Source: Sphingomonas aerophila | Lineage (GTDB): Bacteria > Pseudomonadota > Alphaproteobacteria > Sphingomonadales > Sphingomonadaceae | Reading direction: 5' to 3' | Assembly: GCF_014199305.1 (NCBI RefSeq) | Contig: NZ_JACIJK010000002.1 | Span: 62,001-126,000 of the forward strand | Length of the DNA stretch: 64,000 bases | Shown: in pieces, positions 1 through 8,131 of the stretch | How the letters are laid out: each line of letters opens with the position of its first letter | Numbering within the stretch: the stretch's first letter is position 1 | The notes under the pieces: model-generated | What the model was told of the DNA's origin: nothing | Database searches by the model: none | The model's input: the letters and a program-made list of their open reading frames with translations, nothing else | Translations under genes and position numbers: made by a program

Positions 1-1539
1 ACCGCCGAGCAGTTTCGTGAAACACACGATCAGTTACTCGTCACGCCGGGGTTCAAGCTCGGCAAGGACGGTCTGGAACGCGCGTTGGAGCATGAGTTGC
101 GCGGTACGCCGGGCGCGAAGCGGGTGGAGGTCACATCCCGCGGCAAGCTTGTGGCCGAGCTTCCGACCCGGCCGGACGTGCCGGGCCGGAACCATCGCCT
201 GACGATCGACGCGGGGCTGCAGGATTATGCCGCGCGGCGGCTTGGCACGAATTCGGGCTCGGCGGTCGTGATCGACTGCCGGACGGGCGAGATGCTCGCC
301 ATGGTGTCGATGCCGGCATACGACCCGAACAGCTTTTCAGCGGGGATCAGCCACCTCGAATGGGACATGTTGTCGGGGAACGACCACGTCCCGTTGATGA
401 ACAAGGTCACCCAGGGGCTGTATCCGCCGGGATCCACCGTGAAGCCGATGAACGGCCTCGCCCTGCTCGCGGCAGGCGTGGGAGCGTCGGACAGGGTCAA
501 CTGCTCGGGCGCGATGCGCTTGGGATCCAGCGTCTTTCACTGCCACAAACGCGGCGGGCATGGCCCGCTCGATCTGCGCAACGCCATCATGCAGAGCTGC
601 GACATCTACTTCTACGAGATGATCCGCCGGGTCGGCTATGATGCGATTGCGCCGCTTGCGCGGTCTTTGGGGCTGGGCCAGAAGTTCGTCCTGCCCTTTG
701 GGAGCCAGCGATACGGGACTGTTCCTGACTCCGCGTGGAAGCTCAAGAAGTACAAGACGAAGTGGACGGTCGCTGACGGGCTGAACGCTTCGATCGGTCA
801 GGGCTACGTCCTCGTAAATCCGTTGCAGCTCGCCATCATGGCGGCGCGGCTTGGGTCCGGGCGTGTCCTGCAGCCAACCCTGCTCGCGGACCAGATCGAC
901 AACAACCCGCCCCCCCTGCCAATCTCGCCGGAGCACTTCGCCACGGTACGAGAGGCGATGTGGGGCGTGGTGAATGGCGGGGGCACTGGCGGCGCTGCCC
1001 GCATGTACGTGCCCGGCGTCAGCCTTGCCGCCAAGACCGGCACCGCGCAGGTGCGCCGCATCACCATGGCAGAGCGTCGGTCGGGCGTACTCGGCAACGC
1101 CTCCCTGCCCTTCAAACTGCGCGACCATGCCCTGTTCGTGTGCTTCGCGCCGGCGGACAATCCGCGCTACGCGGCAGCGGTGGTACTGGAGCATAACGGC
1201 CATACCGTTCGCAATTTGGACACGCCCATGATCGGGCGCGACATCGTGACGTACCTGTTCGACCGCGATCGCGCGATAAAATCGCTGGCCGAGGTCGAGC
1301 CGACCTGGGGCGGCGACATCCCGACCCGCATGGCGGCACAGGCAGCGGAGTATCGAGCGGCGCGTAACCTTCCCCCTGCGGCGGTCGCGACGAAGAACGA
1401 TGCCGTGGTGCCGAGCAACGCACCCGCTGTTGCCGCCGCGACGACCCAGGCGGACAAACAGGCGGCGACGCTGGAAGGTGACGGCCCAACCGGCGACACG
1501 ATCGCCGAAGATGGCACCACCGAAGGGACACAGCAATGA
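1..1539 (+). CDS. mrdA: Penicillin-binding protein 2 (MrdA), 5'-truncated by the window edge
   Basis: Peptidoglycan D,D-transpeptidase of the elongasome, acting in the periplasm on a membrane anchor. The frame is open from base 1, before the first internal ATG at 85, so the N-terminus lies outside the window. Visible motifs are the active-site tetrad STVK at codon 145 (inside YPPGSTVKPM), SCD in place of SxN near codon 200 (MQSCDIYFYEM), and KTGT at codon 345 (AKTGTAQV). The last ~55 residues are an Ala/Thr-rich tail beyond the catalytic domain, common in alphaproteobacterial PBP2. The stop overlaps the rodA start as ATGA, so the two are translationally coupled. Identity is very likely; only the missing N-terminal pedestal prevents a full-length check. 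Confidence 0.95.
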   Translation, partial: TAEQFRETHDQLLVTPGFKLGKDGLERALEHELRGTPGAKRVEVTSRGKLVAELPTRPDVPGRNHRLTIDAGLQDYAARRLGTNSGSAVVIDCRTGEMLAMVSMPAYDPNSFSAGISHLEWDMLSGNDHVPLMNKVTQGLYPPGSTVKPMNGLALLAAGVGASDRVNCSGAMRLGSSVFHCHKRGGHGPLDLRNAIMQSCDIYFYEMIRRVGYDAIAPLARSLGLGQKFVLPFGSQRYGTVPDSAWKLKKYKTKWTVADGLNASIGQGYVLVNPLQLAIMAARLGSGRVLQPTLLADQIDNNPPPLPISPEHFATVREAMWGVVNGGGTGGAARMYVPGVSLAAKTGTAQVRRITMAERRSGVLGNASLPFKLRDHALFVCFAPADNPRYAAAVVLEHNGHTVRNLDTPMIGRDIVTYLFDRDRAIKSLAEVEPTWGGDIPTRMAAQAAEYRAARNLPPAAVATKNDAVVPSNAPAVAAATTQADKQAATLEGDGPTGDTIAEDGTTEGTQQ

Positions 1540-2648
1540 GCCGCTCTCGCTTCGTGCCCGATGCGGTGGCTGTTCTGCCCTGGCGAGTGATCGGCCTGGT
1601 GCTGGCGATCGGGTTGTTCGGACAGGTGGTACTCTTTTCGGCGGCTGGCGGCAGTCTGCGCCCCTGGGCACTGGGACAGGGGATCCGCTTCTTCGTTCTG
1701 CTCGGCGCCGCCCTCGCCCTTTCGCGGGTGCGAGAGGACGTGTGGCGAAAGGGCGCTTTACCCGTCTATGGCCTGATCGTCGTCGCCCTGCTCGCGGTGG
1801 AACTGCTGGGCAAGGTTTCGGGCGGATCACAGCGATGGCTCGACCTGGGCGTTATCCGCCTCCAGCCCTCCGAATTCATGAAGCCAGCGATCGTGCTGGC
1901 CTGTGCCCGCTTTTACGAGATGTTGCCGATTGGTGAGTTGCGTCGTCTCTCGGGTACGTTGCCGGCAGCGGCCCTGATCGGAATACCGGCCGCCCTCGTC
2001 ATGCTGCAGCCCGATCTCGGCACGGCGCTGATGATCTGTGCGAGCGGCGCCACAGTCATGTTCCTGGCCGGCATCCCGCTCCGGCTATTTATCGGCGGGG
2101 CCGCATTGCTGGCCGTCGCCGCGCCGCTCGCGGTCAATCACCTGCTCCACGGCTATCAGCGCAACCGCGTGCTGATCTTCCTTGACCCGGAAAGCGACCC
2201 GCTTGGCACCGGGTACCATATCAGCCAGTCGAAGATCGCGATCGGCTCGGGCGGCATCTGGGGTAAGGGTTTCCTGCAGGGCACGCAAAGCCATCTCGAC
2301 TACTTGCCAGAGGGCCACACCGACTTTGTGTTCGCCACCATGGCAGAGGAGTGGGGACTCGTGGGCGGGTGCCTTCTGATCCTCGCGTTTCTCCTGGTCA
2401 TACGTTGGGGGCTGGAAGTCGCGCAGGCGGCCGAGGGGCGCTTTGCCCGGCTGACCGCGGCAGGGCTCGCCACTACCATCTTCTTCTATGTTGCTATCAA
2501 TCTGTCGATGGTCATGGGGCTTGCCCCCGTGGTCGGTATCCCATTGCCCTTGGTCAGCTTCGGCAGTTCGGCCCAGCTCACGGTGCTTCTGTCGCTCGGC
2601 ATTTTGATGAGCATCGATCGCCAGAACCGGCGTCGTCAGCGCTGGTAA
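1536..2648 (+). CDS. mrdB: Rod-shape-determining protein RodA (SEDS glycosyltransferase)
   Basis: SEDS-family peptidoglycan polymerase, partner of PBP2 in lateral wall synthesis. It has 370 residues and about ten hydrophobic segments, normal for RodA. Diagnostic stretches are GGSQRWLDLG with LQPSEFMK in the first half, QPDLGTALM in the middle, and the conserved loop QSKIAIGSGGIWGKG followed by PEGHTDFVFATMAEEWG. The C-terminal GIPLPLVSFGSS motif is intact. It starts at the ATG overlapping the mrdA stop. The conserved neighbourhood mrdA-mrdB makes RodA more likely than its paralogue FtsW. Confidence 0.96.
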   Translation: MSRSRFVPDAVAVLPWRVIGLVLAIGLFGQVVLFSAAGGSLRPWALGQGIRFFVLLGAALALSRVREDVWRKGALPVYGLIVVALLAVELLGKVSGGSQRWLDLGVIRLQPSEFMKPAIVLACARFYEMLPIGELRRLSGTLPAAALIGIPAALVMLQPDLGTALMICASGATVMFLAGIPLRLFIGGAALLAVAAPLAVNHLLHGYQRNRVLIFLDPESDPLGTGYHISQSKIAIGSGGIWGKGFLQGTQSHLDYLPEGHTDFVFATMAEEWGLVGGCLLILAFLLVIRWGLEVAQAAEGRFARLTAAGLATTIFFYVAINLSMVMGLAPVVGIPLPLVSFGSSAQLTVLLSLGILMSIDRQNRRRQRW

Positions 2649-2657
2649 CGCAAAAAA

Positions 2658-2690
2658 CCGTTTGCAACTGCGAAGAGCGGTTGCTAACGG
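2658..2690 (+). terminator. Hairpin just after rodA, probable terminator
   Basis: Ten bases after the rodA stop, CCGTT and AACGG enclose a T/T mismatch and an 8-bp stem (GCAACTGC with GCGGTTGC, one G-U pair) around the loop GAAGA. That gives 13 base pairs in total. There is no U-run on the plus side, but six A bases precede it, so it would work better as a terminator on the minus strand. Function is inferred from position. Confidence 0.5.
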
Positions 2691-2740
2691 CGCCACTCCC
2701 GATCGCGGAACGGTTCTTCGGAACCGGGTCAGCCGGTCAT

Positions 2741-2816
<76 letters not shown>

Positions 2817-3192
2817 TATCTTCTCCAGTTGCTGGGCGGTCCTTAGACAAGGATCGGACCAGCTTCGGCCTGGGTGGCTTGAAACGCGGTCCGCCATGAG
2901 CCCGGCAGCTAGGGATCCTGTGATCTTCGGTTAGTGGATGGGCACGAGTGCGGCACTGACATCATCCGCGCGGGTCACATCGCCTGACAGGCGGAACCGG
3001 CAATTCGCAGTGATCCTCGAAACGCGCCACTATGGTTTGGGTTGGTTCGCCAACCTTGGCCAGCGTTCGAGCGAGCGAGCAATGCAGAGCCGTTGGAACA
3101 CGGGTCAGCGGAATGCGCTAGAGTGGCTTCGGAATCGCGGACAGCAAGGAAGATGTGCCCACGTCCGTTCCGATCGCGTTCGCGCCGGCGCC
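2817..3192. other. 376-nt gap after tRNA-Lys without a supported gene
   Basis: Open frames here are overlapping and lack protein-like composition. The one structural signal is a perfect hairpin at 3040-3055: GGTTGG and CCAACC closed by a TTCG loop, the stable UUCG tetraloop type. It has no following U-run and no obvious gene upstream to terminate except the tRNA transcript. Confidence 0.4.
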
Positions 3193-3513
3193 TCAGTTCC
3201 CTTCGGCGTCGACCGCAAACATCACGGGTTTACCGCGCGACATTGGCTCCCAGCCGGCCGACGTAGCGGCGCGCACGCACCGCGCAATCGTCGCGTCATC
3301 AAGCTGCAGACGACCGCGCGGCAACCCTTTCAACAGCCGCTTGGGAGGAGGAAATTCCAGCAATGCTTCGCGCTTGGCATCCCGCTGAACGAGGGCAATC
3401 GTCATTCCCTTCCAACCCTCGTCGTCCGACAGATGCGGTTCGCGCTGCAGGCGCCAATCATATGTGACGCCATCGACGTAGACCGTGCCAGTATTGCTTC
3501 GGGAGTTGGACAT
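3193..3513 (-). CDS. Conserved-looking hypothetical protein, 106 aa
   Basis: Function not recognised. The protein is small, soluble, without signal peptide or membrane segment, and mixed in charge. It contains the pattern VDGVTYDWRLQREP near the N-terminus, followed by GWKGM and MSRGKPVMFAVDAEGN at the C-terminus. The composition and strong third-position GC look like real coding sequence rather than a shadow frame. It stands alone, facing away from the SDR gene. A short palindrome (TAGAGC, GG, GCTCTA) abuts its start codon. Confidence 0.7.
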   Translation of the reverse strand: MSNSRSNTGTVYVDGVTYDWRLQREPHLSDDEGWKGMTIALVQRDAKREALLEFPPPKRLLKGLPRGRLQLDDATIARCVRAATSAGWEPMSRGKPVMFAVDAEGN

Positions 3514-3526
3514 AGAGCGGGCTCTA
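3513..3526. promoter_or_regulatory. Palindrome abutting a start codon
   Basis: TAGAGC and GCTCTA separated by GG form a perfect 14-nt inverted repeat that begins on the start codon of the minus-strand gene ending at 3513. A repressor bound here, or an RNA hairpin, would cover the ribosome-binding region. This is a sequence observation only, and short palindromes can arise by chance. Confidence 0.3.
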
Positions 3527-3801
3527 GCATATCAGCCCTACCAAGGCACAGGTTCGGGGGTGTTGACCTACGCGCGGCTTGCCCCAAGCCAGCGTGACCT
3601 GGGCGCGGGCGAGCCAATGAACAAGGGGCCGCCATCCAAAGGAGGCGGCTCCTCACCTTACTACATACCCCTTCGGCACTGACGGCTATTGGAGTCCGTC
3701 CGCCAACGACCCGCGCGCTGACCAGAGCAGCCGCTGTGGAAGGCCTCCGACCCCTCGACGTTGGGCAACAGCACGTCAGATGGCCAAGGGTGGTCGATGC
3801 C

Positions 3802-4533
3802 TCAGACTTGACGCATCCCGCCATCCACACACAACTCGGCTCCAGCGATATAGCTCGCCTCGTCGCTGAGCAGGAATAGTGCGGCCGCAGCCACTTCAGC
3901 CGGGCGCGCCATGCGCCCGAGCGGGATGGGAGCAATCAAGGCAGCACGCCCCTCTTCGGGTACGCGCGCCATCATGTCCGTGTCGGTCGGGCCCGGCGCC
4001 ACCACGTTCACACGAATGCCGCGCGGCGCGAGTTCCACCGTCCAGGTGCGTGCGTACGAACGCAGCGCAGCCTTTGTCGCGGCATAGGTACCATAGGGTG
4101 AGATGCCTGCGACATCTGCGATAGATCCGATCAGCACGACCGCGCCACCATCCCTGATCGCCGGCAGCGCTGCCTGCAGCCCGAAGACCGGGCCACGAAC
4201 GTTGACTGCGAAATGGCGGTCGAAATGCTCAGGCGTCTCGTCAATCAGGCTCGCCGGTTCCGAGATCCCGGCATTGAGGACCAGGGCGTCAATCCGGCCA
4301 TGCGCGTCCTGGATTTCGTGCACCACCCTCCTGAGGTCCTGCGCTACGCTTGCGTCCGCGACGATCCCACGCGCTCCTCGGCCGATATCGCTGGCGGCCT
4401 GCTCTACTTCCTCGGCACGTCGCCCCGTAAGGAACACCACCGCTCCCTCCGACGCCAATCGTTCAGCGATCGCGAAGCCGATCCCCTTTGCGCCTCCCAC
4501 AACCAACGCAACCTTGTTCGTCATCGTCGCCAT
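3802..4533 (-). CDS. SDR-family NAD(P)-dependent oxidoreductase
   Basis: Classical short-chain dehydrogenase/reductase of 243 residues, cytosolic. The cofactor loop is GGAKGIG near residue 13 (TGxxxGxG family), followed by NAG (LNAGISEP), the catalytic Ser in LIGSIADVAG, and YxxxK (YGTYAATKAAL). The C-terminal GxxRVNVVAPGPTDTDM and the final AGAELCVDGG are typical of FabG-like SDRs. GRR after the second strand (FLTGRRAEE) suggests NADPH preference. The substrate cannot be told from sequence. It is divergent from an HxlR regulator 67 bp away, a common redox or electrophile-responsive pairing. Confidence 0.93.
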   Translation of the reverse strand: MATMTNKVALVVGGAKGIGFAIAERLASEGAVVFLTGRRAEEVEQAASDIGRGARGIVADASVAQDLRRVVHEIQDAHGRIDALVLNAGISEPASLIDETPEHFDRHFAVNVRGPVFGLQAALPAIRDGGAVVLIGSIADVAGISPYGTYAATKAALRSYARTWTVELAPRGIRVNVVAPGPTDTDMMARVPEEGRAALIAPIPLGRMARPAEVAAAALFLLSDEASYIAGAELCVDGGMRQV

Positions 4534-4564
4534 CGTGCCATCCCATCGTGAGTGATGGCTCGGA

Positions 4565-4583
4565 AGATATACAGGCTATATCT
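4565..4583. promoter_or_regulatory. Inverted repeat between SDR and HxlR genes, candidate HxlR operator
   Basis: AGATATA and TATATCT form perfect 7-bp arms around CAGGC, in the 67-bp divergent region. It lies 32 bp from the SDR start and 18 bp from the HxlR start, so a bound dimer could control both promoters. HxlR proteins are winged-helix dimers that bind such repeats. The assignment to this regulator is inference from position. Confidence 0.55.
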
Positions 4584-4600
4584 GGTATCAAGAACGCACT

Positions 4601-5008
4601 ATGATTAGCCTAGATATGGCAAACGATACCGACCTCGAGCAACTCTCGGAGCAGGCACTGTCCAACATGGCGCGCCTGCGGCCGGTTTTGGACAAGATCG
4701 CGGACAAGTGGACGATCATGATCCTGACAGTGCTTTGTCCGAAGCCATCGCGCTTCAACGAGATAAAGCGGCGACTCCACGGAATCACTCACAAGGCGCT
4801 TGCGGACGCATTGAAGCGGTTGGAGAGGAATGGCCTGGTGACGCGCACCGTGCTGCCGACCGCTCCCATCGGCGTGGAATACGCGATCACTCCATTGGGC
4901 CATTCGTTGCGTCAGCCGTTCGAGGCACTGTGCGCTTGGGCTCTTGATCATGGCGATGCCATGACGGAGGCAAGCGCTGCGCATGATCACGCGAGAAAAG
5001 CCGGCTAG
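4601..5008 (+). CDS. HxlR-family winged-helix transcriptional regulator
   Basis: A 135-residue DNA-binding protein. The HxlR core is clear: VLDKIADKWTIMIL, then RFNEIKRRL, GITHKALADALKRLERNGLVTR (recognition helix and wing) and VEYAITPLGHSL. One cysteine lies between helix and HTH (TVLCPKPS), where related redox or aldehyde sensors often carry the sensing Cys. An alternative start at 4616 would shorten it by five residues; neither has a strong Shine-Dalgarno. It is divergent from the SDR gene, which it probably controls along with itself. Confidence 0.92.
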   Translation: MISLDMANDTDLEQLSEQALSNMARLRPVLDKIADKWTIMILTVLCPKPSRFNEIKRRLHGITHKALADALKRLERNGLVTRTVLPTAPIGVEYAITPLGHSLRQPFEALCAWALDHGDAMTEASAAHDHARKAG

Positions 5009-5109
5009 GCGTGGAGAACGGATCAGCCGCATAGCCAGCCGTGCAACTCGCCACGTTTCGCGCTTCTCACCGTGAGTGTAACTGGGTTGGTGAGTTCTCG
5101 CGCTCAGGT

Positions 5110-5131
5110 TCATACGTCCGATGACGTATGA
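5110..5131. promoter_or_regulatory. Long palindrome upstream of the sterol-desaturase gene, candidate operator
   Basis: TCATACGTC and GACGTATGA are perfect 9-bp arms around CGAT, giving a 22-bp dyad that starts 78 bp before the chosen start codon at 5188. The size and spacing fit a TetR- or MarR-type dimer site. No dedicated regulator adjoins except the upstream HxlR gene. Chance occurrence of 9-bp arms at this spacing is low but not negligible in 64 kb. Confidence 0.5.
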
Positions 5132-5187
5132 CGTTCATGCGGATTTTGAGTCACTCTCACCTGGCAACTTCACATTGCGGGGACAGA

Positions 5188-6168
5188 ATGGCCGGAGTTC
5201 GCGTAGGCAACAGGATCATCGGGGCACAGGCTCCCGTAACCGTGGGATGGGAGAACATCCCAAAGGTCGAGGGCGGCCCGCTCAAGCGACTGTTTTTCAC
5301 GTGTTTTCAGCCGGCGATGCTGTTCGCCCTGATCGCTTTCTGGTTCTACGCGCCAAATTCAATTGCGAAGGCGTCCACCGCAATCGGCATCGGCGTCGGG
5401 TTCAAGTTGCTGCTTTTGGGATTGGAATGGCTTGCGCCACGTCACGAAAGCTGGAGACTGACCTGGAAGGAACTGGCCACCGACCTCTTCTACGTCGGCC
5501 TAGGCTTCACCGTTCTTAGACTTGTAGACAGCTATATCGGCGACGGCGCGATGATCGAGGCTGTGCAACACGTGCTGAGCTGGGACAAGTTCGCATGGTT
5601 CATGGGCCTGCCCCTGCTCTTGCAGGCTTTTCTGATCTCGTTCGTCTTCGACTTCGGTCAGTACTGGATGCATCGGGGCATGCATAACTGGTACCCGCTC
5701 TGGGTAACCCATGCGCCGCACCACTACATCACCCAGCTCAACGTCAACAAGGGCGCGGTAGGCAACCCGGTCGAGCTGTTCCTGATCGGGCTCGGGGTGG
5801 GCGGCTTCTTCGACTTTCTGCCCCGTGCCGCGCTTCTAGCCGGCACATTCGGTTTGGCGGTCGGGACGTATCAGCACATCAACGTCCGCTTCAACTCGCC
5901 CAAATGGTGGCGCTTCTTGTTCAACACCACCGAGCATCATAGCGTTCACCATTCGCAGGATTTCGAAGCAAGCCGCAGCAACTACTCTAACACCTGGATC
6001 ATCATCGACCGCATGTTCGGCACCTGCGTGGACGGGGAAGCAGAACTGCTCGGGATGGAGGGTGGCCGCCGCATGTCGATCCGCGAGACCATGGTATATC
6101 CGTTCTCCGAGAGCTGGAAGGCGATCAAGGAACGTTTCGGCCGGCGAGTGGCGATGCCGGCGGAATGA
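5188..6168 (+). CDS. Sterol desaturase / fatty acid hydroxylase family membrane protein
   Basis: Integral-membrane di-iron oxygenase of the fatty acid hydroxylase superfamily, 326 residues from this start. It has several hydrophobic segments in the first 200 residues and the histidine clusters that bind iron: HRGMH, HAPHH and HHSVHHSQD. The substrate (carotenoid, sterol-like or lipid acyl chain) is not predictable. A longer frame opens at 5128, but its first 20 residues overlap the palindrome and look non-coding. The ATG at 5188 is preceded by GGGGACAG, so I chose it. It is probably transcribed alone. Confidence 0.88.
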   Translation: MAGVRVGNRIIGAQAPVTVGWENIPKVEGGPLKRLFFTCFQPAMLFALIAFWFYAPNSIAKASTAIGIGVGFKLLLLGLEWLAPRHESWRLTWKELATDLFYVGLGFTVLRLVDSYIGDGAMIEAVQHVLSWDKFAWFMGLPLLLQAFLISFVFDFGQYWMHRGMHNWYPLWVTHAPHHYITQLNVNKGAVGNPVELFLIGLGVGGFFDFLPRAALLAGTFGLAVGTYQHINVRFNSPKWWRFLFNTTEHHSVHHSQDFEASRSNYSNTWIIIDRMFGTCVDGEAELLGMEGGRRMSIRETMVYPFSESWKAIKERFGRRVAMPAE

Positions 6169-6288
6169 CAGAGTCGTGGCACCACCGTCATATGTCGCTC
6201 AGAGCGCTCGCAGGGCCGTCGTCCCGGCCGGCTCGGCAAAGGCCAACACAATCGCGCAAGCGCCGACAGACTGTCCGAAGGAACACGC

Positions 6289-6918
6289 ATGAATACGCGT
6301 CTCATTAATTGGATCTGGCATGTCAGAGGCAGTCTCGCCCTCGCTCCAGGGCAAACCAGCGAAGACGCCCTGGACAGGCTCGATCCTCTGTTTCGCCAGA
6401 CTGGCACCCGACATGAACGGGCCGGTGACACGCTAAGCTTCCGCAAGAAGGACCAGCCCGCGCAGGACAAGATGTCCGTTTTCGATGAGGGCACGCTTCG
6501 GGTCGGGCGCGGCCCCACCGGACCCGTTCTGGAATATCACTTGATCAGCCGGGCGCTGCTGTTCTGCTTCCTAGCGCCGGTGCTGTTCCTGTGCATCTCT
6601 CAAGTCACTGTTGCAGTGGGGAAGCTCCAGAAGCCTGAGACTGAGGCTGCGGATAAGGCCAAGAAGGAAGCGGATGCCAAGAAGAAGGCAGCCCGGGAGG
6701 CGAAGATGAGGCTGAACCCAATTGATCAATTCCTGGGAGCGCCAGCCCCCGAGAAGCCCAGCAAAAAAGACAAGGACAAGGAAGACGGGGATAAGAAGCC
6801 CTCGCCCACCGCAGCTTATGTCTTCGCCGGCATCTTCGCGGCACTCTACCTCATTGGGCGTGTTCTGGAGGACAAAATGGTCAAGACACTGTTTCGCAAG
6901 CGCCTGCTAGGCACGTGA
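6289..6918 (+). CDS. Hypothetical membrane protein with Lys/Ala-rich linker, 209 aa
   Basis: Function not recognised. The order is: about 85 soluble residues, a hydrophobic segment (ALLFCFLAPVLFLCISQVTVAVG), a highly charged Lys/Glu/Ala-rich helix (residues ~115-145), a Pro/Lys/Asp-rich linker, a second membrane segment (AAYVFAGIFAALYLIGRVL), and a short basic tail. The charged stretch could form a coiled coil in one compartment between two membrane passes. It lies between the desaturase and the LysR gene, on the same strand as both, and looks monocistronic. Confidence 0.75.
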   Translation: MNTRLINWIWHVRGSLALAPGQTSEDALDRLDPLFRQTGTRHERAGDTLSFRKKDQPAQDKMSVFDEGTLRVGRGPTGPVLEYHLISRALLFCFLAPVLFLCISQVTVAVGKLQKPETEAADKAKKEADAKKKAAREAKMRLNPIDQFLGAPAPEKPSKKDKDKEDGDKKPSPTAAYVFAGIFAALYLIGRVLEDKMVKTLFRKRLLGT

Positions 6919-7011
6919 TCGCGGCGCCATGCCGGCAATTGCTTCAGGGTCCTGAGCCACCAAGCGCGTTGCGCAAGACCGAGGCGCGGGTAAGGTAAGC
7001 TCCTGCAACAT

Positions 7012-7965
7012 GTGGGAGCACAGTTTTTGGTCGATCATGCGACCTTGCTTGACCGTAATTTCGCCAGCCGCGTCGACTGGAATCTTCTGCGCACATTTGT
7101 CGAGATCGTCAGCGCCGGCGGTATCGGCGCTGCCGCGCGAAGGCTGAACAAGCAGCAACCCAGCATCAGCGCTGCGCTGAAGCGACTGGAAGAACAGGTC
7201 GGGGTTCAGTTGCTCGAGCGATCCGCAACAGGGATCAGGACCACGGCCGCAGGGACCGCGCTTCTGAAGCTTTGCGAGGACATGCTGGAAACGGCCCGGA
7301 TGGTTCCCCATCAGGTCGCGCAAGCGACGAAGCGGGTCCAGGGCGCGGTTAGGATCCAGCTCATCTCAGCGATCGCATCGCCCGAGTTCGATCAGTCCAT
7401 CGCGAGTTTCCACCGCCGTAATCCGCAAATCCACATCGAGATCCGCGTATCCCCGTGGCGAGCCGTCCTCGACGCCTTGGACCATGGCGAAGCCGAAGTC
7501 GGTGTTGGCTATGACAGCAATGTCCGTGCCGGCCTGATCTACGAACCTTTGTTCGTCGAGCGCCAGCAGCTTTATTGCTCCCGAAGCCATCCGCTGTTCG
7601 GCCATCGGGTGGAGCGGTTAGGTGACCTGAAGGACGAACCATTCGTCCTTACCGGCGAGGACGAACTCGACACCATCACCCGCCTTCGCCGCCGTTACAG
7701 GTTAGGCACAAACCCAACCGGCCGTGCAGAGGATGTAAACGAGGCCATCCGCCTGATCTCCCTGGGTGTCGGCCTGGGGTTTTTGCCGGTGCTCGCAGCA
7801 GAGACTGCAGTCTCGCAGGGTCGCCTTTGGCCTCTGCTCTACACTGACGCGGAGCCATCTTACGATATCTTCCTTCTCGCACGGGCGGAGGCGTCCCGCG
7901 ACACCGCAACCCAGTTGTTCTTGGACGAGGTGCTCCGGCGGCGAAAGGCGCAGTACCGGTCATAG
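7012..7965 (+). CDS. LysR-family transcriptional regulator
   Basis: The N-terminal winged helix (VDWNLLRTFVEIVSAGGIGAAARRLN, then QPSISAALKRLEEQVGVQLLER) is followed by a periplasmic-binding-protein-like effector domain to residue 317. The first ~22 residues precede the usual LysR start and the GTG chosen here is uncertain; a TTG at 7045 is an alternative. It lies 166 bp upstream of the importer-carboxylase operon on the same strand, so it is a candidate regulator of that operon. LysR genes are more often divergent from their targets, so this is only suggestive. Confidence 0.9.
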   Translation: MGAQFLVDHATLLDRNFASRVDWNLLRTFVEIVSAGGIGAAARRLNKQQPSISAALKRLEEQVGVQLLERSATGIRTTAAGTALLKLCEDMLETARMVPHQVAQATKRVQGAVRIQLISAIASPEFDQSIASFHRRNPQIHIEIRVSPWRAVLDALDHGEAEVGVGYDSNVRAGLIYEPLFVERQQLYCSRSHPLFGHRVERLGDLKDEPFVLTGEDELDTITRLRRRYRLGTNPTGRAEDVNEAIRLISLGVGLGFLPVLAAETAVSQGRLWPLLYTDAEPSYDIFLLARAEASRDTATQLFLDEVLRRRKAQYRS

Positions 7966-8131
7966 ATTCCGTCTATGAGCAGCATTAGAATTTTCTACCT
8001 TCATTGATGCCCCCGCCCCCGGCAACGTGGTCCCAAGATCAATTGCCGCGATTTCAACGCCCTTCTTGCCGCCCCCGCCTGACGGGCGGTGATGAGCGAA
8101 CAGGGCCGCGGCGGCAGAAGGGGTATCGCGG

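Noticed and set aside
337..1830. 497-aa minus-strand open frame opposite mrdA/mrdB
   Set aside because: It is a mirror frame of PBP2 and RodA, both with intact motifs. Its composition is Arg/Pro-rich without any domain, as expected for antisense of GC-rich genes.
7966..8131. Guanidine-II-type riboswitch suggested by an ACGG in a hairpin loop
   Set aside because: The loop is five bases (TGACG) rather than the ACGR tetraloop, and the required second hairpin is missing.
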